Positions 22,744 to 33,456 of a DNA stretch of 64,000 nt are shown piece by piece. A model generated the notes under the pieces. It was not told the origin of the DNA. It ran no database searches and saw only the letters and a program-made list of their open reading frames with translations. Origin of the DNA: Excoecaria cochinchinensis (Eukaryota > Streptophyta > Magnoliopsida > Malpighiales > Euphorbiaceae). A program made the position numbers and the translations under genes. How positions within the stretch are numbered: position 1 is the stretch's first letter; the number at the start of each line of letters is the position of its first letter. The stretch is from positions 7,684,501 to 7,748,500 of the forward strand of contig CANTUQ010000081.1 in assembly GCA_947683425.1 (NCBI GenBank). Direction: 5' to 3'.

Positions 22744-23222
22744 GTCTAAAATTAAAAATAATGGATGAGAAGCAGAAGAGGTTGAAAAGCTCAGAAAAAT
22801 CTTGAAATATGTAGAAAAACTCCACTGACGGCCTACCCGTGTCTCAGAATGGGCGGCTTACCCGTCGGTCGATGTCCACATGTCAATGTGCATGCATCTT
22901 CATACGTCATCACGCATTTAATTTTGCATTGAAAGCGGGAATTCAGAACGATAGACGGTCAAGCCGTCGGTCGCTCCTGGAGGCGTGCGGCCTGTCGGTC
23001 ACGAAATCTATATAAACAACCAGTGGCCGACGGGGCAACAGTTTTTCCTCTTCTCCTCTTCCCATAACCGACGCTTTTGTTGGTTTTTTGTTGTTTTCTT
23101 CCCCTTTTCTTCACATATTTGCATTTTTAGCGCGTTCTTGTGATTCTTGTGTTATTGTGCATCAACCGGGACCTATTTTTCTACATTTTTAGTCTTCTTC
23201 TTCAATTTTCTACAATTACAGG
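22744..23222. promoter_or_regulatory. Divergent promoter region between aORF and sORF of element C
   Basis: This 479-bp spacer separates the two head-to-head genes. It holds several GACGG/CCGTCGGTC motifs (22838-22868 and 22950-23000), a plus-strand TATA box (TATATAAA, 23009-23016) and a T/C-rich leader. It ends in a splice-acceptor-like ATTACAG|G directly before the ATG at 23223. The same motif lies upstream of the TATA in the LTRs of C and D. Promoter function is inferred. Confidence 0.6.
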
Positions 23223-25379
23223 ATGCCGCCACGCAGACGCGTCCCTCATGGACAGGATGAGCCCCAGGCTCCCGCGTGGATGACTCCGGAGGCTCGACGG
23301 AGATATGTAGTTTTGGCTCGGGTAGAGTTCCGGGCCAGCCGTTTTGTTTCCAGACCATTTCTGGAGGCTCTGGGGATGGTAGATGAGGTGGATATTCTAG
23401 TTGCAGGAGCGGGCTAGACCGAGTTTATGGCGCCAGTATTCCCCACATATCCCGAGGCAGTGCGACAGGTATTGGCCACTTTCCATTACGGGGGGTTCCA
23501 GAGATCTGATACAGAGCCCGGAGTGGTCCAGTTTTGGTTTGATGGTCATCATTTTAGCATCACGCGGCAGAGGTTTGCACAGGCCATGAGTTTGCCACAC
23601 GGTCAGGATGTTATGGTACCTCAAAGGGTAGTTAGGCGGGACCATTGGGCTGCTATTGCTCTGCCCGGAGTGTCGTATGACCATGATACGGCGAAGAGCA
23701 CAATCTTGATATCACAAGCACTTCGGTATTTGCACAGGGTACTTTCCAGTTCGTATCTTGGACGGGCTGGCAACCCGGGGTCGCTTAACGCAGCCGAGAT
23801 TTGGGGCCTTTGGGCTATGATGATGGGTCGGCGCCTCAACATTAGTCATGAGATACTGGCCAACATGGCCAGAGTCTCCAGGGGGACAGCCCCATCGGTG
23901 ATAGTTGGAGGGGTCATCACTCGCTTGCTGTTAGGATTGGGGGTGGCTCCGGATAGGCTCCAGGGCGCTTTAGATGAGAGCATTTATGTGGACGCCTCTG
24001 CCGCAGTACAGATGGGGATGGTGCTACAGATCCCGGGACAGGCCGAGGCTTTCAGGCTCCTTATGATACATGAGACACGGCGGGCCTTCGATCTTCCATC
24101 CTTAGCCCCGGCTCAGGAGCAACCTCAGGGAGAGGTACCAGTACCACCGCAGCCTGAGGAGCAGCCACAGCATCAGGAGGACCAGCCTCCTCAGTTTGAG
24201 CAGTATCAGGAGGGCCAGCCTCCACAGCCACAGCATCAGGAGGTCCAGCCTCCCTAGTATGAGGTTCTTCAGGAGGGCCAGCCTCCACACCCGTAGCAGT
24301 ATGAGGAGTAGCTTCGGACTCCTTCTGACATGGGGATGGAGTTCACCATGGAGGAGTTGTTCGGTGCTTCTCCAACATCGGGGGCACAGAGTCTTCCTCC
24401 TTCCCCGGCTTCGAGGATTCAGAGGACTTCTCTCCGGTGTTCACCCAGATTTTACCCCTACGTCAGAGGAGACCCGGGGGCATCCACATCCACAACTCCA
24501 CCTCCAGGACAGTCATGAGAGCTAGCTCCACCTCCAGTAGTCCCGCAGGCAGACATCTCCAAGCTTGTAGTCTCTGCGCTTGCAGCTTTCGAGCGCAGAC
24601 AGGAGGAGAGGGATAGGACCCTCCTTGTTCGGATTGAGGAGAGAGATAGGGTCCTGACAGAGAGGCTGGAGCAGCAACAGGGACTGATTCAGGAGCAGGC
24701 TAGAGCCATTGACCAGTTGAGGCAGGAGCATGCTGGGCTCCTTAGGCAGATGACGGAGCAGCAGGAGAGGATGGTAGGCCACCTGAGACAGGAGGTGAGG
24801 GCCTCCCAGGACGAGGCAGCTTAGGGGGTGGACATGACCCTCCAGATGTTTCAGGAGTCGATGGATGCCCTACGCTCGACAGTGCAGACGATAGATGGGG
24901 TTGTCCACCTTATGACTCAGCATGTCCAGGATTTTCGCGAACGGACTGAGCAGAGGTTGGAGAGTATGAGTACTGCTTCTTCAGATCAGACTCGCCAGCT
25001 GATCAGGGCCTTCAGAGAGCTGGGAGGGATGATCACGGACACCTTACGCTTCATGAAGCAATGTGCCCAGCCCTTCTTTGATGGGTATGCCCAGGTGCAG
25101 TTCCAGCAGCAGGGTCCAGGGAGACCGCAGCCATCATCTGTGCCAGTGGCGATTCCCCCCAGGCTTGAGCCGATGGTGGATATATGGGCATCTCAGCGCC
25201 CAGGAGCGGCGGGTCCTTCTACTTCAGGAGCTGGGCCCTCTACCTCCAGGCCTCAACCTCGGCCTCGACCACCGACCCAGCCGCTGCCACTGCCTCTGCC
25301 TCAGTCGCCACCTCAGCCCGTCCACATATCTGACGACGAAGACCCTGATGAGGCGATTGGAGATTATCCACCTTTCTAG
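23223..25379 (+). pseudogene. Element C sense extra gene (sORF), Athila-ORF1-like protein with coiled coil
   Basis: One frame of 718 codons with a few stops: TAG at 23415-23417 (D has TGG), others near 24255-24310, one TGA near 24517 and one near 24823. The N-terminal 280 residues (FRASRFVSRPFLEALGM, FHYGGFQ, FWFDGHHFSITRQRFAQAM, NPGSLNAAEIWGLWAM) resemble by eye the ATHILA ORF-1 family. A P/Q-rich repeat (EGQPP, QHQE) is near 300-360, a coiled coil (RIEERDRVLTERLEQQQ) near 440-560, and the C-terminus is acidic and P/S-rich (HISDDEDPDEA). It is comparable to 61793-63727 in D. Function unknown; a structural or Gag-associated role is a guess. Confidence 0.78.
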
Positions 25380-25764
25380 CCATTTAGGGAGTGTGGATGA
25401 CATTTTGTTATATTTGTCTGTTTGTTTTTTTTATTATATTTTCTTATTATTGTATATATCTTGTATAAAATTACTTTATAGTGAAAAGTCATATATATAT
25501 TTATTTTTCCTTATCCTTGCATGCTATGCTTACATTAATAACGATTAGGTGTGCACCTTTATTTACACCAAAATAAAATATTTATAATCATAAAAACAGG
25601 AAGATGATAACAAAACTATGAATAATGATACAAATTTGTTTATGAACCTTGTAAACAAGAACAGTTCACATAAGAGTAATAAGAAATTCTTTGATATACA
25701 GGAACATTGACTTAATCTTAGTCCAAATATGGATATCAATCACATCAGAAGAATCACATCGAGA
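25380..25764. other. 3' untranslated sequence of element C
   Basis: AT-rich sequence after the sORF stop. The first 120 bp, with TATATATTTATTTTT and TTTTTTTATTATATT, could hold a polyadenylation signal. No gene seen. Confidence 0.5.
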
Positions 25765-26455
25765 CTCTCCACCTTGCAGATCGTATAGGGGTTAGCAAGG
25801 AACTCTCCACAGCAGGGGTTGCAGTTAGATAGCGCTGCTCTCCACCTTGCAGATCGTATAGGGGTTAGCAAGGAACTCTCCACAGCCGAGGTTGCAGTTA
25901 GATAGCGCTGCTCTCCACCTTGCAGATCGTATAGGGGTTAGCAAGGAACTCTCCACAGCCGGGGTTGCAGTTAGATAGCGCTGCTCTCCACCTTGCAGAT
26001 CGTATAGGGGTTAGCAAGGAACTCTCCACAGCCGGGGTTGCAGTTAGATAGCGCTGCTCTCCACCTTGCAGATCGTATAGGGGTTAGCAAGGAACTCTCC
26101 ACAGCCGGGGTTGCAGTTAGATAGCGCTGCTCTCCACCTTGCAGATCGTATAGGGGTTAGCAAGGAACTCTCCACAGCCGGGGTTGCAGCCAGATAGCGC
26201 TGCGCTCCACCTTGCAGATCGTATAGGGGTTAGCAAGGAACTCTCCACAGCCGGGGTTGCAGTCAGATAGCGCTGCTCTCCACCTTGCAGATCGTATAGG
26301 GGTTAGCAAGGAACTCTTCACAGTCGGGGTTACAGTCAGATAGCGCTACTCTCTACCTTGCAGATCGTACACGTGTTAGCAAGGAACTCTTCACAGCCGG
26401 GGTTGCAGTCAGATACGCTGCGCTCCACCTTGTAGATCGTATAGGGATTAGCAGG
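25765..26455 (+). repeat. 73-bp tandem array, about 9.5 copies, in the 3' UTR of element C
   Basis: Units start CTCTCCACCTTGCAGATCGT at 25765, 25838, 25911, 25984, 26057, 26130, 26203, 26276 and 26349, then a diverged partial copy near 26421. The middle copies are nearly identical; the last two carry several changes. Spacing is exactly 73 bp. It is not a CRISPR array because there are no spacers. Confidence 0.95.
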
Positions 26456-26649
26456 GGATTTGCATCTTTGCCTTACTAGTCAAAACGAAACCAGTAGGGA
26501 CAAATGCGTCAGATACATCCACCGCTGAGCGAACTAAGATGAAGTCTGCCCAGCAAACAGTGCAAAAGGAAAGGATAGCCCAGGTACGCTTTTCTTCCTT
26601 TCTCTCTCTAAATTTTGGCTCACCTAGGCACTTGCGCACTAACCTTCCC

Positions 26650-26664
26650 AAAATTGGGGGCAAC
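26650..26664 (+). other. Polypurine tract of element C
   Basis: AAAATTGGGGGCAAC directly before the LTR start TGTAAGCACTG. It matches the tract of element A base for base. Confidence 0.85.
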
Positions 26665-27767
26665 TGTAAGCACTGTGTCCCGGGGCGGTCCAGATCGGAG
26701 ATTACCCAATGAAGAAAACCGATGCCTGGTCCCGAATGAATGGATGGAATTTGGAAATTTTGATCCTATGGGCTCACGAGAAGTAAAAGGTTTCATTCCA
26801 TAGAAAGAAGAATTTGAAGATTGGGAGTTTTAACTTAAAATTTGGAGTTTTGCTCCACAGACGGCCTGCCCGTCTGTGGCTGGTATCCCGCCGATCGCCA
26901 GGGCGATCGCCGCCTCTCTCGGGGATGGATAACCCGTCGGTGACTCTCGTGCCCGTCGGTCGTTAGGGCGGCCACCGTTTTGTCTCGGGAACACGTATCC
27001 CGTCGGTGGCTCAAGGCCTGCACGTCTGTGAGTAAAGGGCTGCCCGTCGGCCATGCCTATAAATAGCAAAACTTTTCCTTTGAGAAGGGTTCAAATTTTC
27101 TTGGAAAAAACTCACAAAAAAACAAGTTAAAAAGGGCAAATCTTCCTCTTCTCAAGTTTCTTGATCTCTATTTTGACTAAATTCCCATATTTTCCTACTG
27201 TTTTTTTGGTTTTTGTTTCACTTTTAAGTGAATCTATTTCACTTGGAGAAAGCTAAATCCATTAGTCTTCATCCATTTAGTAGATTCAGATATTTCAAAA
27301 ATTCAGTAAAAATCAAGGAAAATATAGTCATTTTCCTTTCTTGGTTTTTGCTTTCTTCTCGCGAGACGCGCAAGGTTCAAATCAACCAAGGTTTCACTCC
27401 AAAAGGTATAATTCTAGGGTAAATGCTCTGGACGCTTGCTTCATTAATCCATCACATTCATTTCCACATTTATTGTATTTATTCACCTTTTACTTAGTTT
27501 TTATTTGCCTTTATTTTGTTTGAAATTGTTGTATTGGGGTGAATGCCTCTAATATCCCTTTGGTTTGCCCAAAATGGATAATTTGCGCCTTCTTAGGCTC
27601 ACTGAGGTGAGATGAACTTTTCCAATGTTTTATTGGATGGCGACTCCATGAAACCTCCTTGTTGCCCAAAATAGACGCACTTGCAATTCGTTGCAAGATG
27701 TCAACGGACCTTTAAATGCCCGATCGCCTTAGAGCAGGGTGGTCCACGGGGTCCAACGCGCATCACA
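26665..27767 (+). repeat. Element C 3' LTR (1103 bp)
   Basis: Begins TGTAAGCACTGTGTCCCGGG and ends CGCGCATCACA. A cluster of CCCGTCGGT/CCCGTCTGT motifs (26858-27056) lies just upstream of a TATA box (TATAAATAG, 27058-27066). It is only half the length of the LTRs of A, B and D, though its two ends are clearly related to that of D. Confidence 0.88.
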
Positions 27768-30700
27768 CTCCTCAATATGTCCATAATAGTCACCGAAGGT
27801 TGATCCCGTTATACAAACCCCACTGTTAACTGATTTTCATGCCCCTGTATGAGATACGATGTGAAATTTGTATCCATTCACAAAATACATTGAATGAGAT
27901 ATCACTCTTCTTAACGGTCCAAGTGCAAGGCATCGTAGGAAGATGTTAGGAATAATGTTGGCTTGGGCCTAGTTAAAGATTTAAAGAACTAAGTCAATTT
28001 AGTTTGTAAAGTAGATATAAAAAAAGCTTAACAATGAAAGTATATGAAAAATTTGGATACTCACATATTGCTTGAACCATGATGCAAAGTATCGTTCTAA
28101 ATTCTCATCAATTTTTTCTTGTGTCAAACCGGGGTACTCATCATTGAGTTGTTATAAATACAAGCTAAATTTGAATGATGTTAAACTCATGTTAAAGCAT
28201 AAACGAATTATATTTTTTATCAAGCTAATAAGCAGATGATGGATTTGAGATGGTTACCTAACAAATTGTTCAACTTCATCACAATTAAGTAAAATGTATG
28301 TTTGAGCCGCCTCTCTAATGATAAGAATATTTCAGTTTGTTTTCCTGCTACCCTACCAGGATGGGTGAATATAGACAAATTTCCTTCATGCTCCTCTATA
28401 TCAATGCCATCATCATTTTGAGGTACATTTCGACTATGAGTCATGACATTTGGCTCAAAATAATGAGAAAATAATTGTGTTGACTCCTCCATAAGGTATG
28501 CTTCAGATATAGAACCTTCAACACTTGCTTTATTGCCAATCATTCGTTTCAAAGTTCGGAGTTCCCTGAAATTGATAATTGTAATATGATTTTGCTAATA
28601 TAATCCAACATAATATTCTAACAAAATGGCAATTAAAATGCTTTTAAAGCATAGCAAATTTACCTCTCAAAAGGATACATCCACCGATATTGGACTGGTC
28701 CAGCTATCTTTGCTTCATATGGTAGATGCACGGGCAAATGTTCCATAGAGTCAAAAAACCCTGGTGAAAATATCCATTCAAGTTTGCACAATATTTGAGG
28801 GATATCTGCCTTCAATCTCTCCATCTCTTGTACGCGGATGGTAGTTGAGGTTAGATCCTTAAAGAATAATCTCAACTCTGCAATTGCTTGCCACACATTA
28901 TATGGTAGTAGCTTACGAAATGCAATTGGCATCAATTGTTGCATAAAGACATGGCAATCATGGCTTTCATGCCAAATAGCCGATACTTTGTTGTGTCCAC
29001 ACATCGGCCCAAGTTAGAAACATATCCATCTGGGAACTTCAAATCTCTCAACCAATCACATAAGATTTGCTTTTGGTGCTTATCTAAGGTATATGAAGCT
29101 TTTAGATATTTTCCTGTTTCTAAATCCTTAGCTAAACGAGATCGATTACAGTATATTTGGACATCTGCTCGTGCTTTTGCATTATCTTTAGTTTTTCCAT
29201 CAACATTATGAATTGTATTGAACAAATTGTCGAACACATTTTTTTCAATGTGCATAACATCGAGGCAATGATAAATTAAATTTGATCTCCAATATGGAAG
29301 AACCCAAAATATGCTCTGTTTCTTCCAACCGCAGCCTATTTCTTTACATATTTTCTCATTATGCTTTAGTGCCCCTAACACAGTCACTTTCATCAAACCC
29401 AACTCATCAATATGCCTCAACACATCCTCACCCATTTGTATAGGAGGTGGATGTCTTCTTTCCATCTAGTTTTCTGTAAAGTTCTTCTTGTCTCTTCCAA
29501 AAGGATGATTTTCAGGAAGAAACATTTTGTGGTTGTCGAACCAAGAAGTTTTTCCACCATTTTCTAGCCTAAAAGCTTGTCCTTCCTCCATGCAATACGA
29601 GCATGCTAAATTACAAGCGGTACTCCATCCCGATAATATTAAGTAAGCTGGAAAGTCACTTATGGTCCAAAGCAAAGTCGCACTCAATTGAAAGTTCTGC
29701 TTCAATGATATATCATATGCTGGAATACCTATTTCCCACAATTCAATCAATTTTTTAATTAATGGTTGCAAATAGACATCAATTCTCATCTTGGGATTAT
29801 TTGGGCCAGGCACAATTACAGTAAGGAACATGTAAGATTGCTTTATGCACATCCAAGGGGGCAAATTGTATAGAGTTATAATAACTGGCCATGAAGAGTA
29901 CCTCGAACCAGACTATCCAAATGGCTGAAACCCATCCGTGCATAACCCTAATCTGACATTTCTTATTTCAGATAAAAATGTTGGATGGTCTTCATTAAAG
30001 CGCTTCCATGCCTTAGAGTCAGAAGGATGAATTATAACCCCATCTTCTTGTCTATGCTCATGATGCCACCGCATGTGACTAGCTGTAGCATGAGAGCTGT
30101 ATAACCTACATAACCTTGGAGTCAATGGAAAATAATACATTTGTTTATAGGGCACATTTTCCTTCTTACGATTGTACCTTTCCTTCCCACAGTGACTGCA
30201 CACCATTAACTGCTCATCATTACCCCAAAACAACATGCAACCCGATCTATAACAGCCAATCTTTTGCATGGGCAGGCCCAAATTCCGCACCAATTTCTTC
30301 GATTGATAGTAATTGTCTATCATTATGTTATTATTTGATAAAATATCTTTCAACAATTGCACTATTTGGTTATAAGACCTTTGGGACAAACGGTGCTCTG
30401 CTTTGATATCTAGCAACCTTGAAATTACTGATAATAAAGATTGAGCACATCCAGGATACAATGGTGCATCCGACGCTGCTAGTATCTCATAAAATCTTAA
30501 GGATTCAGGATTAGGCTCTTCATCCATTAGAGAATTCCACTCACTATCCGAGTTCAAGTTCCCCCTCGCGGCGTCCAAAACCATTTGTCGGATTGTATTA
30601 TCTAATCCAAAATTGTTATTAGAATTGCAATGGGCAACTGTAGTTACCAAATTCCCATCTCCCTCCCCTTGAAACCACCACACATAATAGTTAGGAACAA

Positions 30701-30870
30701 ATCCATTTTTGAAAAGGTGAGGTTTAATAGTTTCCTTATTAATATAGTTACTGTTTCGACATTTTGTACAGGGGCACTTAATGTTTACACTGCTCATGAA
30801 TTGCCTTTCGGTATATGAAAAGTTAACAAAAGTATTGACGCCATGAATAAAACTTAACTTTAGTCCTCCT
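27768..30870 (-). pseudogene. tnp2: TNP2-type CACTA transposase, main part, degenerate
   Basis: Cuts and moves the CACTA element. Order on the minus strand: KCPCTKCRN zinc-binding region (transposase-associated domain), the TNP2 core (GCMLFWGNDEQLMVCSHCG, IDVYLQPLI, LLWTISDFPAY), a DUF4218 part (NVWQAIAELRLFFKDL, VHLPYEAKIAGPVQYRWM), an exon from about 28566 (KRMIGNKASVEGSI), a short exon ending at 28065 with donor GTGAGT, and a last part 27960-27768 (RVISHSMYFVNGYKFH, NSGVCITGS, DYYGHIEE) that element C cuts off. In-frame stops near 29913 and 29466, a frameshift near 29000 and a stop in the last exon disable it. Confidence 0.9.
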
Positions 30871-30874
30871 CGAC
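30870..30874. other. Target duplication TCGAC of the solo LTR, left copy
   Basis: TCGAC immediately left of TGTCACACCCC is repeated at 33409-33413 immediately right of GTGTTACA. Transposase codons continue across the two copies. Confidence 0.93.
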
Positions 30875-33408
30875 TGTCACACCCCATTTGCCCCCTAGTA
30901 GTATGAGCCATTTGTGTGTGTGCATGCATTGTATGTGTTTTAGCATGTGATAAGGGTATTTTGGGTATAATGCATGTTTGCGGATTTTGCTAGTATGTGG
31001 GTGCATGTACGGTACTAGGGTGTGAATTAGTTGGGTTACATTTGGGTATGTTACTCACATGTTTGTAGGATGTGAGTGAGTGAGTTATGTTTGTGTGTTG
31101 TACTCACACATTTGTAGGGTGTTATAAGTTGGGGTGGCATTTGTGTGTGTGTAGTGTATTGTTGTTGGGTGTGAGTTATTAAGACCACCAATAGCTTTGT
31201 GCCATGTGGAAAGGGGAAGATGCATTATCGAAGAAAGAGAAAGAGAAGAGCAGAAATTCTGCTCCCTCATTCCCATTCTCCCCCTTCTCTTCTCTTTTGC
31301 TTTCCCTTCTACTTCCTCTTCCTCTTTCTCATCTTGGCACACTCCTTTTGGGTTGGATTATTGGTGGATCTTGATAATTCTAAGGGGTTATTTGTAAGTT
31401 TTGCTGCATTTTGTTCTTGTTCTTCATCTTCATCTTTTCCATGTTTTCTTGGGCTAGAGTTTAATCTAGGGTTTTTGTTTGTGTGCCCTTTTTGGGTTGT
31501 TGTTTAGTAGAGCCTCCTTGTGATCCCAAAGGGAAGGAGAAGGCGTTGAGAAGTGGAACTAAGTGATTAGGAGCTAAGGAGATTTAAGTTCGGGAGTTTT
31601 TGTGATTTATACATTTTTGTGATTTGTGCTCTTAGGATGAATTTTCTTGAAATTTGTGGTTTCTTGATGTTCTTTGTAGTTTAAATGTTATGGGTTTTGA
31701 TTTAGATGAGTTAAGAAGGCATGAATGTGGTTTAATGAACTCCATTGTGTTCTTGATTGAGATGAATTATGAATAGTGCTGATATTCTAATTGTGTAAAT
31801 TGGTGTTGTTATTGGCATGATTTAATTTGAATTTGTGGCATAAATGTTGTATTATATGTTAGAAATGATGATTTGGTTTCTGGAAATGAGGTAAGTGGAA
31901 GTTTGAATTGAGTGTGTGTGATTGAGTGTTGTGAAAGTGAGAATTTCTGCAGATTTCTCGTGTAAGGGCTGGAAATCCCGACTCTGTTGCGAGCATGAAA
32001 TTGTCGCGAGGTCACGATAAAGCTCGGTGATAGCAGCTCTCGCATGCGTCCGAGCTCGCTGCCGAGCGAAGCAGCAAAGCCTCTGTCGTGAGCGCGACAG
32101 AGCGCTAGGCTGTCGAGCTATTTTGGGCGATTCTCTGTCGCGAGTGCGCTCTTGAGCGCGACAGATCGGGCTTGCAGCTCACTGTCGCGAGCGCGATAGC
32201 GAGTTGTATTTGATCCCCCATGGGATTGCGACGAACGCCATGGTCGTGACCTGGGCAAGTTCGCCTCTGTCGCGAGCGCGACAGTGACCTCTCCTTGCCC
32301 TGTTTTTTTCCGGTTTTGTCTTCTCTTCTAAAATGAATTTTAAATAGTTTTTTCATGAACTTTTACATCTGTATGCTATGTATTATGCTTATTTACATGT
32401 GGCATTCTATGAATCCTTTATGATAAATGATATGCTATGATTGGAACCTGAATTGGATTACGCATGACCTGCGAGAGTCAGTCTAGTGGACAGTTAGGCA
32501 TGCCTAATAGAGTCTTTTAGCTATAGCCTCAGTTCCATTTGGACCCCGATCAGGTCCCCGTCTGGTTCCTCCCGAACCTTTATGAATTTTGGATCTTGTT
32601 TAAAGTCCCTCCGAAAACTTATTTTGAATGTGATAAAATAAATGGTTTCCCTATTCATACCCGTAAGGTACTGTCTGTATTCTATTCGCACCCGTAAGGT
32701 ACTATCAGTATACTCGTTATCCACTACTGTGAGTCAGCATGTGTTTTGTTTGCTTTGGTTTGCTTCAATATGATTATCAGAATATGATATTTGAATGAGC
32801 ATGATGAGTAGGAGAAATCAGTTAATATGTATATAAATGTGGATACGAGCCTTTGAATGTATGCTATTATTATGCAAGTATGATTATATCTGACATGGGT
32901 ATCCGCATTTGTCATATCGTATGTGTTATGCTTTGACGACCATTGTGAATGGCCGTCCACTCTGTTGTTGTGTGTTCTCCACTAAGCGTTATTGCTTAGC
33001 ACGGTGTTTTATCCGTGCAGGTGTGAAAGGTACTGTATTTTGGGAGAGTCGCCGCCAGTCAAGCCAACACATAAGGGATTAGTGTTAAAGCTATTTTTGT
33101 AATAGTTATGATGATTCTTTTTGTAATAGTTATGATGATTCAGTATTTTGTAAACTTCTGCTCTTGTTTATATTGGATATGTAATTATTTTGTTGGCAGT
33201 TGATCAGAACATTATTGTAATGATTTTGTTATATTAATGTATGATCAGTTGTTGCTTCTCTAAAGTTTTAATTTTCGCTGTGTTTCCATATGTTTATATT
33301 GTATGAATTTTTTCTTTGTATCGATCTGTCTGGTGTGACACCCCTACTCCTACGGCATCTCACTCCTCTCCGGATGGGTTCGCCTACGTATGGGTAGGGG
33401 GTGTTACA
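30875..33408 (+). mobile_element. Solo LTR (2534 bp), chromovirus-like, inside the CACTA transposase
   Basis: TGTCACACCCC ... GGGGGTGTTACA with exact TCGAC duplications and no coding region between, i.e. one LTR left after recombination between two. The ends resemble Tekay/Del-type LTRs, and G (41011-43435) is a relative. It contains a cluster of CTGTCGCGAGCGCGACAG palindromes (31980-32290). Open frames near 31197-31507 are not supported as genes. Confidence 0.9.
32083..32284. repeat. Palindrome cluster CTGTCGCG..CGCGACAG in the solo LTR
   Basis: Copies at 32083-32100, 32135-32164 (a 30-bp inverted repeat with a loop), 32182-32199 and 32267-32284, plus weaker ones from 31983. They lie about 0.8-1.1 kb from the LTR start and so probably within the transcribed part. 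Confidence 0.85.
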
Positions 33409-33413
33409 TCGAC

Positions 33414-33456
33414 CATCCAACCTATCGTACATCCAACTACGATCCAAATTCTCCAT
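33414..33456 (-). pseudogene. tnp2: First codons of the CACTA transposase, cut off by the solo LTR
   Basis: Encodes MENLDRSWMYDRL and a few more residues, the typical start of TNP2 proteins. The next residues of the family (RGGLK) are on the other side of the solo LTR at 30870. This fixes the start codon at 33456. Confidence 0.88.

Larger units (their letters stand above)
19207..27767 (+). mobile_element. Element C: Tat-type retrotransposon, 3' portion
   Basis: From the interruption by B: RNase H and integrase, a 3' region with an antisense two-exon gene and a sense gene, a 73-bp tandem array, a polypurine tract and a 1.1-kb 3' LTR. The right end directly meets CACTA transposase coding at 27768, so C inserted into the CACTA element; the flank CTCCT (27768-27772) is the expected duplication but its partner is outside the window. 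The 5' LTR, gag and RT lie to the left, beyond B. Confidence 0.88.

Noticed and set aside
25765..26455. CRISPR-like regular repeats
   Set aside because: The whole 73-bp unit repeats with no unique spacers, and the context is a plant retrotransposon 3' UTR.
31197..31507. Small plus-strand ORFs in the solo LTR
   Set aside because: Low-complexity Ser/Phe-rich translations of a pyrimidine-rich LTR leader; no conserved counterpart in G or H.
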